Of a DNA stretch of 64,000 nucleotides, positions 1-7,254 are shown in pieces. Numbering within the stretch: position 1 is the stretch's first letter; every line of letters begins with the position of its first letter. Origin of the DNA: Allobosea sp. Root381 (lineage in GTDB: Bacteria; Pseudomonadota; Alphaproteobacteria; Rhizobiales; Beijerinckiaceae). Below the pieces are notes generated by a model, which was given only the letters and a program-made list of their open reading frames with translations, had not been told where the DNA came from and ran no database searches. The stretch spans positions 307,482 to 371,481 of the forward strand of contig NZ_LMJT01000012.1 in the NCBI RefSeq assembly GCF_001429395.1, read 5' to 3'. The position numbers and the translations under genes are program-made.

Positions 1-317
1 CGGCCGAGCGCGGTGACGGCGAGGCCGGCCAGCGGCACCGGCGCGAGGCCGGCTGCGGTCTGGTGGGCGAAGGCGCGCAGCTGCCCTTCGCTGCGGCCAT
101 CGGCTAGCTCGAAGGGCGCCTTCAGCGTGGCGTGGAAGCCGTAGCGGCGCGGCTCGGCCGTGCGCTGCGGCCAAGAGGTCGCGTCGCAGCCGAGCGGAGC
201 GTCGAAGGCCACGTCCACGCCCGTATAGGCGTCATAGCCGAGCACCGCGCTGCCGAAGCGCCAGAGCGGATTGTCTGCGGCGGGCGCGTAGTAGATGGCG
301 TAGCGCGGGCCGCTCAA
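1..317 (-). CDS. DUF1045 phosphonate-operon protein (2H phosphoesterase-like), 3' end cut by window
   Basis: I read this frame by hand because it is cut by the window edge. It starts with TTG at 317, and that codon overlaps the phnM stop by two bases (TTGA), so it is translationally coupled to phnM. The first residues read LSGPRYAIYYAPAAD, and near residue 65 there is RYGFHATLKAPF. That is the HxT motif and context typical of the DUF1045 family found in C-P lyase operons, which resembles 2H phosphoesterases. The family's role is not established; a cyclic phosphate or nucleotide substrate is a reasonable inference. Only about 105 codons are visible, so the second HxT motif cannot be checked. 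Confidence 0.75.
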   Translation of the reverse strand, partial: MSGPRYAIYYAPAADNPLWRFGSAVLGYDAYTGVDVAFDAPLGCDATSWPQRTAEPRRYGFHATLKAPFELADGRSEGQLRAFAHQTAAGLAPVPLAGLAVTALG

Positions 318-1453
318 AATGCGCGCTCGCCCTTCGACCAGACCGCGCCGATGACCGGTGTCGGGCCGAGGACCCGGAAGCGGACGAGGTCGGCGCGCAG
401 GCCCTGCCTGAGATGGCCGCGATCCTTCAGGCCGAGGATGTCGGCAACCTTCCAAGTCACCATGCCCATGGCTTCCGGCAAGGCGATGCCATGGCTGGCA
501 TTCAGCTTGACGACCGCCTGCAGCAGGCTTGCCGGCACATAATCCGAGGAGAGCCCGTCAAGGAGCCCCTTCTCGGCCAGCTCCGAGACGGAGACGCCGC
601 CTGAATGCGAACCGCCGCGCACAACGTTCGGCGCGCCTGCGACTGTGGCGAGGCCATGCTGCCGCGCGGCCTCCGCCGCCACCACGGTCGTCGGGAACTC
701 GGAGATCACCGCGCCCGATGCGACGCCGGCCTCGACATGGTCCGGCGTGGTGTCGTCATGCGTCGCGATCGGGATGCCGCGGCCGGAGAACATCTCGACG
801 ATGGCGGACCAGTTCGCCGGGACATATTTGTGGCTTTCGGCCTGGCGCTCGCGCACATCCGTCTCGAACTCGGCTTCGCTCTTGCCGATGCCGAGGGAAT
901 AGGTCTTCAGGTGCTCGATATTGCTCCACTGCCGCTGGCCGGGGGTGTGGTCCATCAGCGAGACGAGCTGGACAAGCTCATGCGTGCGATAGGGTTCGAC
1001 CTCGTCGAGCAGGAATGGGCTGGTCAGTTCGCAGCGCATGTGGATGCGGTGGTCGATGCGGAAGAGGTTCTGCTCCTGGCCGTCGGTCAGCGCTTTCATC
1101 AGGCCGTGGAAGATGTCCTTGCGGTAGTCCTTGGCCGAGAAGGGCGTGCCGGCGCAGACGGCGTCGTAGACGGTGGTGACGCCGGCAGCGGCCATCTGCG
1201 CGTCATGGACCAGGGCGGCTGCGAGCCCGTTCGGCCAGAAGACCTTTGGGCGCGGCATGAAGTGCTTTTCCATGTTGTCGGTGTGCATCTCGACGAGGCC
1301 GGGCGCGACATAGTCGCCGCCGACATCGATGGCGCCGGGAAGGGATGAGTTGCCCTGGTCTACTGCGACGATGCCGCTTCCGTCGAAGGCGATGGTGCCG
1401 GTGACGACCTCGTTCTCGAGGATCAGCTTGGCGTTGGTGAGAACGGTCTGCAT
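314..1453 (-). CDS. phnM: alpha-D-ribose 1-methylphosphonate 5-triphosphate diphosphatase PhnM
   Basis: An amidohydrolase-superfamily enzyme of 379 residues, the usual PhnM length. It removes diphosphate from ribose 1-methylphosphonate 5-triphosphate to give the 5-phosphate, which is the substrate of the C-P lyase PhnJ. The metal-binding block VEMHTDNMEKH lies at residues 54-64, directly after the typical APG turn, and is diagnostic for PhnM. It starts two bases after the phnL stop and overlaps the DUF1045 gene at its 3' end. It is the seventh cistron of the leftward C-P lyase operon. Expected to act in the cytoplasm. Confidence 0.95.
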   Translation of the reverse strand: MQTVLTNAKLILENEVVTGTIAFDGSGIVAVDQGNSSLPGAIDVGGDYVAPGLVEMHTDNMEKHFMPRPKVFWPNGLAAALVHDAQMAAAGVTTVYDAVCAGTPFSAKDYRKDIFHGLMKALTDGQEQNLFRIDHRIHMRCELTSPFLLDEVEPYRTHELVQLVSLMDHTPGQRQWSNIEHLKTYSLGIGKSEAEFETDVRERQAESHKYVPANWSAIVEMFSGRGIPIATHDDTTPDHVEAGVASGAVISEFPTTVVAAEAARQHGLATVAGAPNVVRGGSHSGGVSVSELAEKGLLDGLSSDYVPASLLQAVVKLNASHGIALPEAMGMVTWKVADILGLKDRGHLRQGLRADLVRFRVLGPTPVIGAVWSKGERAF

Positions 1454-1455
1454 CG

Positions 1456-2151
1456 TCAGGCCTTCCGGAAAGCGGTGATATCGAGATAGCGGGTTGCGAC
1501 GCGTTCGCGAACCGCCTCGTCATGGAAGATGCCGACGATGGCGGAGCCGGCGGCGCGTGCCTCCGCGATGAGTTCGACGACGACGTCGCGATTGGCGGCG
1601 TCGAGCGAGGCGGTGGGCTCATCGATCAGCATGATCGCAGAGGGATCGACGAAGGAGCGGGCGATGTTGACGCGCTGCTGCTCGCCACCGGAGAAGGTGG
1701 CCGGCGCCAGGCTCCAGAGCCGCTCCGGCAGGTTGAGGCGGGCGAGCATCGCGCGCGCCTTTTCCGTCGCGGTTTCAGGTGAGGCGCCGCGGGCGAGCAG
1801 CGGGTCGCGCACGATGTCGAGGGTCGAAACGCGCGGGATCACGCGCAGGAATTGCGAGACGAAGCCGAGCGTGCGGCGGCGGATGTCGAGCACGGTGCGC
1901 GGCACCGCCGAGACGATGTCGATGGGCCGGCCGGCATGGGTGATGCGGATCGTGCCCGCGGTGGGCTTGTAGTTGCCGTAGAGGATGCGCAGCAGGCTCG
2001 ACTTGCCGGCGCCCGACGCACCGGCGAGCACCAGAGCCTCGCCGGCCTCGACGCTGAAATTGACGTCGTCGAACACCGGCAGCCGGGCGCCGCCCTGGTT
2101 GTGCAGCGTGAAGGTCTTGGCGACGTTCTCGACCTGGATCATCGTGGTCAT
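1456..2151 (-). CDS. phnL: C-P lyase complex ABC-type ATPase PhnL
   Basis: An ABC ATPase of 231 residues with Walker A GASGAGKS at 44-51, signature SGGEQQR at 154-160 and Walker B IMLIDEP at 173-179. In Escherichia coli, PhnL together with PhnG, PhnH and PhnI is needed to form ribose 1-alkylphosphonate 5-triphosphate from ATP and alkylphosphonate; it is not a transporter component. Two starts are possible (ATG 2151 or ATG 2142). It is separated from phnK by 194 bases that hold a palindromic repeat, whereas other junctions in this operon overlap or nearly touch. Confidence 0.95.
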   Translation of the reverse strand: MTTMIQVENVAKTFTLHNQGGARLPVFDDVNFSVEAGEALVLAGASGAGKSSLLRILYGNYKPTAGTIRITHAGRPIDIVSAVPRTVLDIRRRTLGFVSQFLRVIPRVSTLDIVRDPLLARGASPETATEKARAMLARLNLPERLWSLAPATFSGGEQQRVNIARSFVDPSAIMLIDEPTASLDAANRDVVVELIAEARAAGSAIVGIFHDEAVRERVATRYLDITAFRKA

Positions 2152-2204
2152 GGTGTCAGTGCCTTGTGCCGGCGAAGTGACGGGGGTGTGACGAATTCTC
2201 CGCT

Positions 2205-2334
2205 GTCATTCCGGGGCGCGCCGTAGGCGCGAACCCGGAACCCACGACTGGGTGAGCGGACATGATCGCCATCGGCAAAGGTCTCATCCGGTCGTGGGTT
2301 CCGGGTTCTTCGCTGCGCGAAGCCCCGGAATGAC
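2205..2334. repeat. Palindromic repeat between phnL and phnK (family B)
   Basis: A 130-base element bounded by GTCATTCCGGGGC on the left and its complement GCCCCGGAATGAC on the right. Inner arms GAACCCGGAACCCACGAC and GTCGTGGGTTCCGGGTTC are perfectly complementary. It fills the only large gap in the otherwise compact C-P lyase operon. In the phn mRNA it would fold into a long hairpin with a spacer of about 45 bases. Nothing in it looks like a gene. Confidence 0.85.
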
Positions 2335-2345
2335 AATGGAACAGC

Positions 2346-3152
2346 TCACACACCGAGCACCGCCGAGGTGAGAAGCTGGGTGTAGGCGTGATGCGGATCG
2401 TCCAGCACCTGGTCGGTCAGGCCCTGCTCGACGACGCGCCCGTCCTTCATCACCATCAGCCGGTCGGTCAGGAGTCGGGCGACGGCGAGGTCGTGGGTGA
2501 CGATGATTGCGGCGAGGCCGAGATCGCGGACCAGCACGCGCAACAGGTCGAGCAGGCGGGCCTGGACGGAGACGTCTAGGCCGCCGGTCGGCTCGTCCAT
2601 GAAGACGAGGCGCGGCTCCGAGACCAGCACGCGGGCGATCTGCAGGCGCTGCTGCATGCCCCCGGAGAACTGGCGCGGCCGGTCGTCGATGCGGCTGCCT
2701 GCGATCTCGACGCGGGTCAGCCAGTCGAGCGCGCGCTCGCGGATCTGGCCGTAATGCCGGTCGCCCCGGTCCATCAGCCGCTCGCCGACATTGCCGCCGG
2801 CCGAGACGTCCATGCGCAGGCCGTCGCGCGGGTTCTGGTGGACGATGCCCCAGGCCGTGCGCATCAGGCGGCGGCGCTCCTGCTCGGGCACCGAGTAGAT
2901 GTCGAGCGGTTCGGCTCCACCCCGAAACAGCACCTCGCCCTCGTCGGGCCGGTCGATGCCGGCGAGGCAGCGCAGCAGCGTCGACTTGCCGGAGCCGGAT
3001 TCGCCGACGATGCCCAGAACCTCGCCGGGCCAGAGGTCGAAGGTGACGTCGGCGCAGCCGATGCGCTCGCCATAGAAGCGATTGAGGCCGGCGACGGAGA
3101 GGAGGGGCGCGGGTTCGAGGGCGGCCTCGGGGAAGGTGGCGTGGACGGTCAT
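2346..3152 (-). CDS. phnK: C-P lyase complex ATPase PhnK
   Basis: An ABC-type ATPase of 268 residues with Walker A GESGSGKST at 50-58, signature SGGMQQR at 163-169 and Walker B VFMDEPT at 183-189. It resembles oligopeptide-transporter ATPases. In the E. coli complex PhnK docks on PhnJ and is thought to use ATP to open or remodel the PhnGHIJ core. Its ATG lies inside the phnJ stop (ATGA, 3149-3152), so the two are translationally coupled, matching the physical PhnJ-PhnK contact. Confidence 0.95.
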   Translation of the reverse strand: MTVHATFPEAALEPAPLLSVAGLNRFYGERIGCADVTFDLWPGEVLGIVGESGSGKSTLLRCLAGIDRPDEGEVLFRGGAEPLDIYSVPEQERRRLMRTAWGIVHQNPRDGLRMDVSAGGNVGERLMDRGDRHYGQIRERALDWLTRVEIAGSRIDDRPRQFSGGMQQRLQIARVLVSEPRLVFMDEPTGGLDVSVQARLLDLLRVLVRDLGLAAIIVTHDLAVARLLTDRLMVMKDGRVVEQGLTDQVLDDPHHAYTQLLTSAVLGV

Positions 3153-4075
3153 AGCTTGCTCTCCCCCACCAAACCGCTCGAGGTCGCGTCGGCCAGCATC
3201 GCGCCGCGATGACCATCTTCCCGGCGCGTCTCGCAGAAATGGCTGTCCGAACAGACGAACATGCGCTTGCCCTGGTCGTCGATCACCACCTCATCGAGAT
3301 AGGAGTCGGCAGCGGCACAAAGCGCGCAGGGCTCGTTCCAGCTCTGGATGCGGAAGGGATGGTCGTCGAAGTCGAGGCTCTTGACGCTGGTATGCGGCGG
3401 CAGCGCGTAGATGCGCTTCTCGCGGCCGGCCCCGAAGAGCTGGAGCGCCGGTGACATGTGCATCTTCGGATTGTCGAATTTCGGGATCGGTGAGGGGGCC
3501 ATGATGTAGCGGCCGTTGATCAGGACCGGGTAGTCATAGGTCGTCGTGACCTCGCCGAAGCGGGCGATGTTCTCGTAGAGCTTCACCTGCATCAGCCCGT
3601 ATTCGGCCCAGGCGTGCATCTTGCGCGTCTCGGCCTCGCGCGGCTCGAGCTTGCGCAGCGGCTCCGGCTGCGGGACCTGATAGACCATGATCTGGCCGGC
3701 CTGCAGCGGCGCCTCCGGGATGCGGTGGCGGGTTTGGATGATCGTGGCCTCGTCGGTCGCCTCGGTGGTCTTCGCGTTGGCGGTCTTCTCGAAGAAGCGG
3801 CGGATCGAGACGGCGTTGGTGGTGTCGTCGGCGCCCTGGTCGATGACCTTCAGACGGTCCTGCGGGCCGATGATCGCGGCGGTGATCTGGATGCCGCCGG
3901 TGCCCCAGCCGCGGGCGAGCGGCATCTCGCGCGAACCGAAGGGCACCTGGTAGCCCGGCACGGCCACGGCCTTGAGCAGGGCGCGGCGGATCATCCGCTT
4001 CGTCTGCTCGTCGAGATAGGCGTAGTTGTAGGCGGGCTGCGCCGCATCTTGCGTAACGGGAGTGTGAAGGGTCAT
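3149..4075 (-). CDS. phnJ: C-P lyase radical SAM enzyme PhnJ
   Basis: A protein of 308 residues that cleaves the C-P bond of ribose 1-methylphosphonate 5-phosphate by radical S-adenosylmethionine chemistry, giving ribose cyclic phosphate and the hydrocarbon. The diagnostic cysteines are all present: C250, C253, C275 and C281 in the spacing C-x2-C-x21-C-x5-C. By comparison with the E. coli enzyme, the first three bind the 4Fe-4S cluster and the fourth is the thiyl radical cysteine. A glycine-rich stretch near residues 56-61 (GWGTGG) fits the glycyl-radical region. The start at 4075 is chosen because it forms an ATGA overlap with phnI. Confidence 0.97.
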   Translation of the reverse strand: MTLHTPVTQDAAQPAYNYAYLDEQTKRMIRRALLKAVAVPGYQVPFGSREMPLARGWGTGGIQITAAIIGPQDRLKVIDQGADDTTNAVSIRRFFEKTANAKTTEATDEATIIQTRHRIPEAPLQAGQIMVYQVPQPEPLRKLEPREAETRKMHAWAEYGLMQVKLYENIARFGEVTTTYDYPVLINGRYIMAPSPIPKFDNPKMHMSPALQLFGAGREKRIYALPPHTSVKSLDFDDHPFRIQSWNEPCALCAAADSYLDEVVIDDQGKRMFVCSDSHFCETRREDGHRGAMLADATSSGLVGESKL

Positions 4076-5250
4076 TCCGCGGCCTCCGGCAGCGTGTCCT
4101 GGTTCCTGGCGAGCCGCTCCTCGCGCTCGCGCCTGATGCGGCGGATCAGTTCGAGCTCGCCCTGGAAGTCGACGTAATGCGGCAGCTTCAGGTGCTCGAC
4201 GAAGCCGGCGGCCTCGACATTGTCGGAGTGGTAGAGGACGAACTCGTCCTGCTGCGCCGGGTACTCCGCCGCCTCGCCGAATTCGCGGCATTTCAGCGCC
4301 CGGTCGACCAGCGACATCGACATCGCCTTGCGCTCGCTATGACCGAAGGAGAGCCCGTAGCCGCGGGTGAATTGCGGCGGGACATCCTTGGAGCCGGCAA
4401 ACTGGTTCACCATCTGGCATTCGGTAAGGGTGATGTCGCCGAGGTCGACGGCGAAGCCGAGCTCCTCCGGCACGAACGCGACCGAGACCTCGCCGACGCG
4501 GACCTCGCCGACGAAGGGATGGCTGTTGCCGTAGCCGCGCTGGACGGAATAGCCGAGGCCGAGCATGAAACCCTCGTCGCCGCGCGCCATCGCCTGCAGG
4601 CGCACATCGCGGTCGGCCGGGAAGGAGACCGGCTCGCGAGTCAGGTCGAAGGGGCGCGGGTCGCCCTCCGGCGGCTCCTCCGGCTCCATCAGGCCTTCGG
4701 CACCGAGAATGTCCGGCACGCGCGGCATGTGGGCGTCGAGGGGTTTTGCGTCATGCTCGGGCCTGACCCGAGCATCTTCGGCCGAATGAGGCTCGCCTTC
4801 TCGTTCCGAGATGGTCGGGTCAAGCCCAACCATGATGTTCGAGGCTTCCATCAGCGCAAAATCGAACAGCCGGTGGGTATAGTCATAGGTCGGCCCCAGC
4901 ACCTGCCCGCCCGGCAGGTCCTTGTAGGTGGCGGAAACGCGGCGGCGGATCGCCATGCGGGCGGTGTCGACCGGCTCGGAGGAGCCGAAGCGCGGCAGCG
5001 TCGTGCGATAGGCGCGCATCAGGAAGGCCGCTTCGATCGCATCGCCCTGCGCCTGCTTCAGCGCCAACGCCGCGAGGTCGGCGTCGTAGAGCGAGCCCTC
5101 GTTCATGACGCGGGCGCAGGCGAGGCCCTGCTGCTCGCGGATCTGCGCCACTGAGATCTCCGGCACCGCCTCGTCGCCCCGGCGTGCCTCGGCGACGAGA
5201 TCATGCGTTGCGAGGATGGCGGCCTCGCCGCCCTTGACCGCGACATACAT
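4072..5250 (-). CDS. phnI: C-P lyase core subunit PhnI, carrying an in-frame palindromic repeat insertion
   Basis: PhnI displaces adenine from ATP and joins the ribose triphosphate to the alkylphosphonate. The protein is 392 residues, some 30-40 longer than usual. The start MYVAVKGGEAA and the blocks AYRTTLPRF, GPTYDYTHRL and RGDEGF are classic. Residues about 138-167 (for example MVGLDPTIS and EHDA) do not belong to PhnI: they are the translation of a palindromic repeat at 4749-4837 that also occurs between genes elsewhere in the window. It sits in a linker between GPTYDYTHRLFDF and PRVPDILG, a region that as I recall is variable among homologs, and keeps the frame. Both ends of the gene overlap neighbours by ATGA. 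Confidence 0.95.
   Translation of the reverse strand: MYVAVKGGEAAILATHDLVAEARRGDEAVPEISVAQIREQQGLACARVMNEGSLYDADLAALALKQAQGDAIEAAFLMRAYRTTLPRFGSSEPVDTARMAIRRRVSATYKDLPGGQVLGPTYDYTHRLFDFALMEASNIMVGLDPTISEREGEPHSAEDARVRPEHDAKPLDAHMPRVPDILGAEGLMEPEEPPEGDPRPFDLTREPVSFPADRDVRLQAMARGDEGFMLGLGYSVQRGYGNSHPFVGEVRVGEVSVAFVPEELGFAVDLGDITLTECQMVNQFAGSKDVPPQFTRGYGLSFGHSERKAMSMSLVDRALKCREFGEAAEYPAQQDEFVLYHSDNVEAAGFVEHLKLPHYVDFQGELELIRRIRREREERLARNQDTLPEAAE
4749..4837. repeat. Palindromic element inside phnI (family A)
   Basis: An 89-base double-hairpin element within coding sequence. The left hairpin has stem GCTCGGG (4755-4761), loop CCTGA and stem CCCGAGC. The right hairpin is ATGGTCGGG-TCAAG-CCCAACCAT, with one mispair that becomes a G-U pair on the mRNA strand of phnI. 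The outer ends CGTCATG and CATGATG are near-complementary. It matches the intergenic copies at 7129, 9031, 35527, 36885, 49304, 54406 and 56957. Confidence 0.88.
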
Positions 5251-5855
5251 CAGAAAGCTCCCTCGATACGCGTCGAGCGCGGCAGGCCGAAAAGCGCATC
5301 GGCATGGCAGAGCAGGAGGTCGATCCCGAGCGGATAGGCCTCGCTGTTGGCCGCGACCTCGGCCCAGAAGCTGTCGCGCAGCCCGGCCGGCGCGATCGTG
5401 CGGGTGCCCGGAATGCCGGGGCCGCTCAGCGTGACGGCCTCGCCGCCTTCCAGTGCCGCGCATTGGACGATGACCGTCGCCGAGCGGTCGGGGAACTGGT
5501 CGGTGCCGGCGTCGAAATCGGCAAGCGCCGGGGCGGAAGCGAGGCCGTCGATCACCGCGAAGGCGGCGCGGCCGGGTTCCGCGACGAGCGCGGCGCCGCA
5601 ATGGAAGCGCAGCCAGGCCCCGGCCGCGCCGTCGCGCAATGCGGGCGGCAGCCAGATCGGCGTCTCGTAATCGGCCAGCGTCAGCAACGCCGTCGCCGCG
5701 GCGGCATGCAGTCCGTTGGGCGGGGTGAGGCCCTCGGTCACGGCCTGCCGCGTGCCAGGCTCGGCCAGGGCGGCGAGGATCGCGCGGAAGGCGCCCTGGG
5801 ACTGGAAGACCGGGTCGGCGAAGCCCGGGCCGATCAGCGTTTCGTCGGTCATCAC
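5250..5855 (-). CDS. phnH: C-P lyase subunit PhnH
   Basis: A protein of 201 residues matching PhnH in length and in its N-terminus (GFADPVFQSQGAFRAILAAL). PhnH is part of the PhnGHIJ core; its fold resembles pyridoxal-phosphate transferases, but it has no cofactor. The ATG of phnH overlaps the phnG stop and its stop overlaps the phnI ATG (both ATGA). No unusual features are visible. Confidence 0.94.
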   Translation of the reverse strand: MMTDETLIGPGFADPVFQSQGAFRAILAALAEPGTRQAVTEGLTPPNGLHAAAATALLTLADYETPIWLPPALRDGAAGAWLRFHCGAALVAEPGRAAFAVIDGLASAPALADFDAGTDQFPDRSATVIVQCAALEGGEAVTLSGPGIPGTRTIAPAGLRDSFWAEVAANSEAYPLGIDLLLCHADALFGLPRSTRIEGAF

Positions 5856-6292
5856 GCGCCCCGCACCAGAGTGAAGAAATCGACCTTGGTCGCGGCCGCC
5901 TTGCGGGAAGCAAGGTCGCGGGCTGCGGCCTGGTTTTCAGCCAGGCGAGCGATGCCCTGATGAAGCGTGCTGTCCGAGGCCTCGGCCTGCAGCCTTGCGT
6001 CGAGGATCGCCGCGAGGCGCGCCTTGCGGGCATCGCGGCCGAGCGCATAGGAAAAGCCCATCGCGCCCTCGGCGAGACGCACGACGCAGCGCGTCACCGT
6101 CGCTTCGCCCAGGTTGAAGCGCCGGCCGGCGCCGCCGGCGCGGCCCTCGACCATGACGGTCCCGGTTTCCGGCGCCTTCAGCACCTCGTGCTGCGGGAGG
6201 TCGGGGCCGAGCAGGCTCGCGACCTCGGCTCGCGAGGCGCGGGACAGGATTGCCATCCAGCGCTGCCGCGCGGTTTTCTCGCTCATCGTCAT
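5852..6292 (-). CDS. phnG: C-P lyase subunit PhnG
   Basis: The first cistron of the C-P lyase operon, 146 residues, close to the 150 of the E. coli protein. RQRWMAILSRA near the N-terminus and the middle block FNLGEATVTRCVVRL are typical of PhnG. It forms the core complex with PhnH, PhnI and PhnJ. ATG at 6292 or 6286 could start it. It is divergent from phnF across 46 bases that hold a probable operator. Confidence 0.94.
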   Translation of the reverse strand: MTMSEKTARQRWMAILSRASRAEVASLLGPDLPQHEVLKAPETGTVMVEGRAGGAGRRFNLGEATVTRCVVRLAEGAMGFSYALGRDARKARLAAILDARLQAEASDSTLHQGIARLAENQAAARDLASRKAAATKVDFFTLVRGA

Positions 6293-6315
6293 TCGCCGTC
6301 TGGTCGCTCGTTAAT

Positions 6316-6356
6316 GTCTAGACTATATTAGGTGAGTTGTGAGGAAAGGTCTATAC
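6316..6356. promoter_or_regulatory. Candidate PhnF operators between phnG and phnF
   Basis: Two related palindromic octamers, GTCTAGAC at 6316-6323 (perfect) and GTCTATAC at 6349-6356 (one mismatch), begin 33 bases apart, about three helix turns. From memory, the Mycobacterium smegmatis PhnF operator is TGGTATAGACCA; the complement of the second site, AATGTATAGACC, resembles it closely. The region is the divergent phnG/phnF promoter, so both autoregulation and control of the C-P lyase operon are likely. The second site lies inside the first codons if phnF starts at 6339. Confidence 0.55.
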
Positions 6357-7121
6357 ATTTTGCGTGACGATTTGGTGACCGGCGAAGACGACGCCGTGGC
6401 GGCGGATGCGGGCACGGCCTGGCGCAGGATCGCCGACGATCTCGCCTGCTCGATCGGCAAGGGCGAGTACGGGCAGGGCGACACGTTGCCGGCCGCGACC
6501 GCGCTTGCCGAGCGCTACGGCGTGCATCGTCATACGGTGCGACAGGCTTTTCGCCATCTGGCGGAGCAGGGCTTGGTCACCGTCTCGCGTGGACGCGGCA
6601 CGCAGGTGAATGCGCGGCGCGTGCCCTATCCGATCGGCAAGCGCGTCAGCCTGCGCGCCAATCTTGGCCGGCTCGGCCTGGTCGGATCGAGCGCGGTGCT
6701 CGCGGTCGAGCAGGTCGCCGGCGAGGGCGAGATCTGCCGGACGCTGGGCGTGGCTGAGGGGGCGCCTCTCTGGCGGCTGCAGGGCCTGAGCCTGGCCGAC
6801 GGCACGCCGATGGGCACAGGTACGCATTTTCTCTCGGCGGCGCGGTTTCCGGAGTTCGACAGCGCCTATCGTGAGGCGGAAGGGTCGATGACCGGGGCTT
6901 TCAAGGCCTGTGGCATCACCGACTATGTCCGTCTGTCGACGCGCCTGAGCGCAAGGCTGGCGAGCGAGCGCGAGGCGGAGCTGCTCGCGATCGAGCCCGG
7001 TGCGCCGGTGATGGTCTCGGTGGCCGTCGATGCGCTGCCTGACCTGACTCCGATCCATCTCGTCAGCAGCGTCTTCGCCGGTGAGCGGATGGAGATGGTG
7101 GTCGAGCCCTTCGCGGAGTGA
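6339..7121 (+). CDS. phnF: GntR family (HutC type) transcriptional regulator PhnF
   Basis: A winged-helix GntR domain lies at about residues 25-95 (ERYGVHRHTVRQAFRHLAEQ is the recognition region). A UTRA effector domain follows to the C-terminus, ending in VFAGERMEMVVE. The HutC/PhnF subfamily usually represses phosphonate operons and responds to a phosphorylated ligand. It is divergent from phnG and its 3' end faces phnE2. The longest frame starts at GTG 6339; TTG 6360, TTG 6372 or GTG 6375 are alternatives and would free the second operator octamer from the coding region. Confidence 0.9.
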   Translation: MRKGLYILRDDLVTGEDDAVAADAGTAWRRIADDLACSIGKGEYGQGDTLPAATALAERYGVHRHTVRQAFRHLAEQGLVTVSRGRGTQVNARRVPYPIGKRVSLRANLGRLGLVGSSAVLAVEQVAGEGEICRTLGVAEGAPLWRLQGLSLADGTPMGTGTHFLSAARFPEFDSAYREAEGSMTGAFKACGITDYVRLSTRLSARLASEREAELLAIEPGAPVMVSVAVDALPDLTPIHLVSSVFAGERMEMVVEPFAE

Positions 7122-7128
7122 GCCCCTT

Positions 7129-7236
7129 CGTCATGCTCGGGCTCGACCCGAGCATCTCCTAACGGCGAAGGCGCCGAACCGCGCATCTCGGTAAGCGATT
7201 CTCGGGTCTGCGCTTCGCTTCGTCCGAGAATGACGG
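7129..7236. repeat. Palindromic element between phnF and phnE2 (family A)
   Basis: A double-hairpin element filling most of the 133-base convergent gap. Left hairpin GCTCGGG-CTCGA-CCCGAGC. The right part begins GATTCTCGGGTCTGCG and ends in CGAGAATGACGG. It has the outer CGTCATG/ATGACGG ends shared by the family. It may also act as a two-way transcription barrier, though it has no T-tract. Confidence 0.85.
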
Positions 7237-7254
7237 CTGCTTTTCCTTCCGGCC

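Noticed and set aside
4072..6048. A longer phnI reading frame starting upstream at 6048
   Set aside because: The extra part runs opposite in sense of composition across phnH and phnG, which are clearly coding in their own frames. MYVAVKGG at 5250 is the conserved PhnI start.
7129..7236. The palindrome between phnF and phnE2 as an intrinsic terminator
   Set aside because: It has strong hairpins but no T-tract on either strand. It could still hinder transcription, but it is better described as a member of the repeat family.
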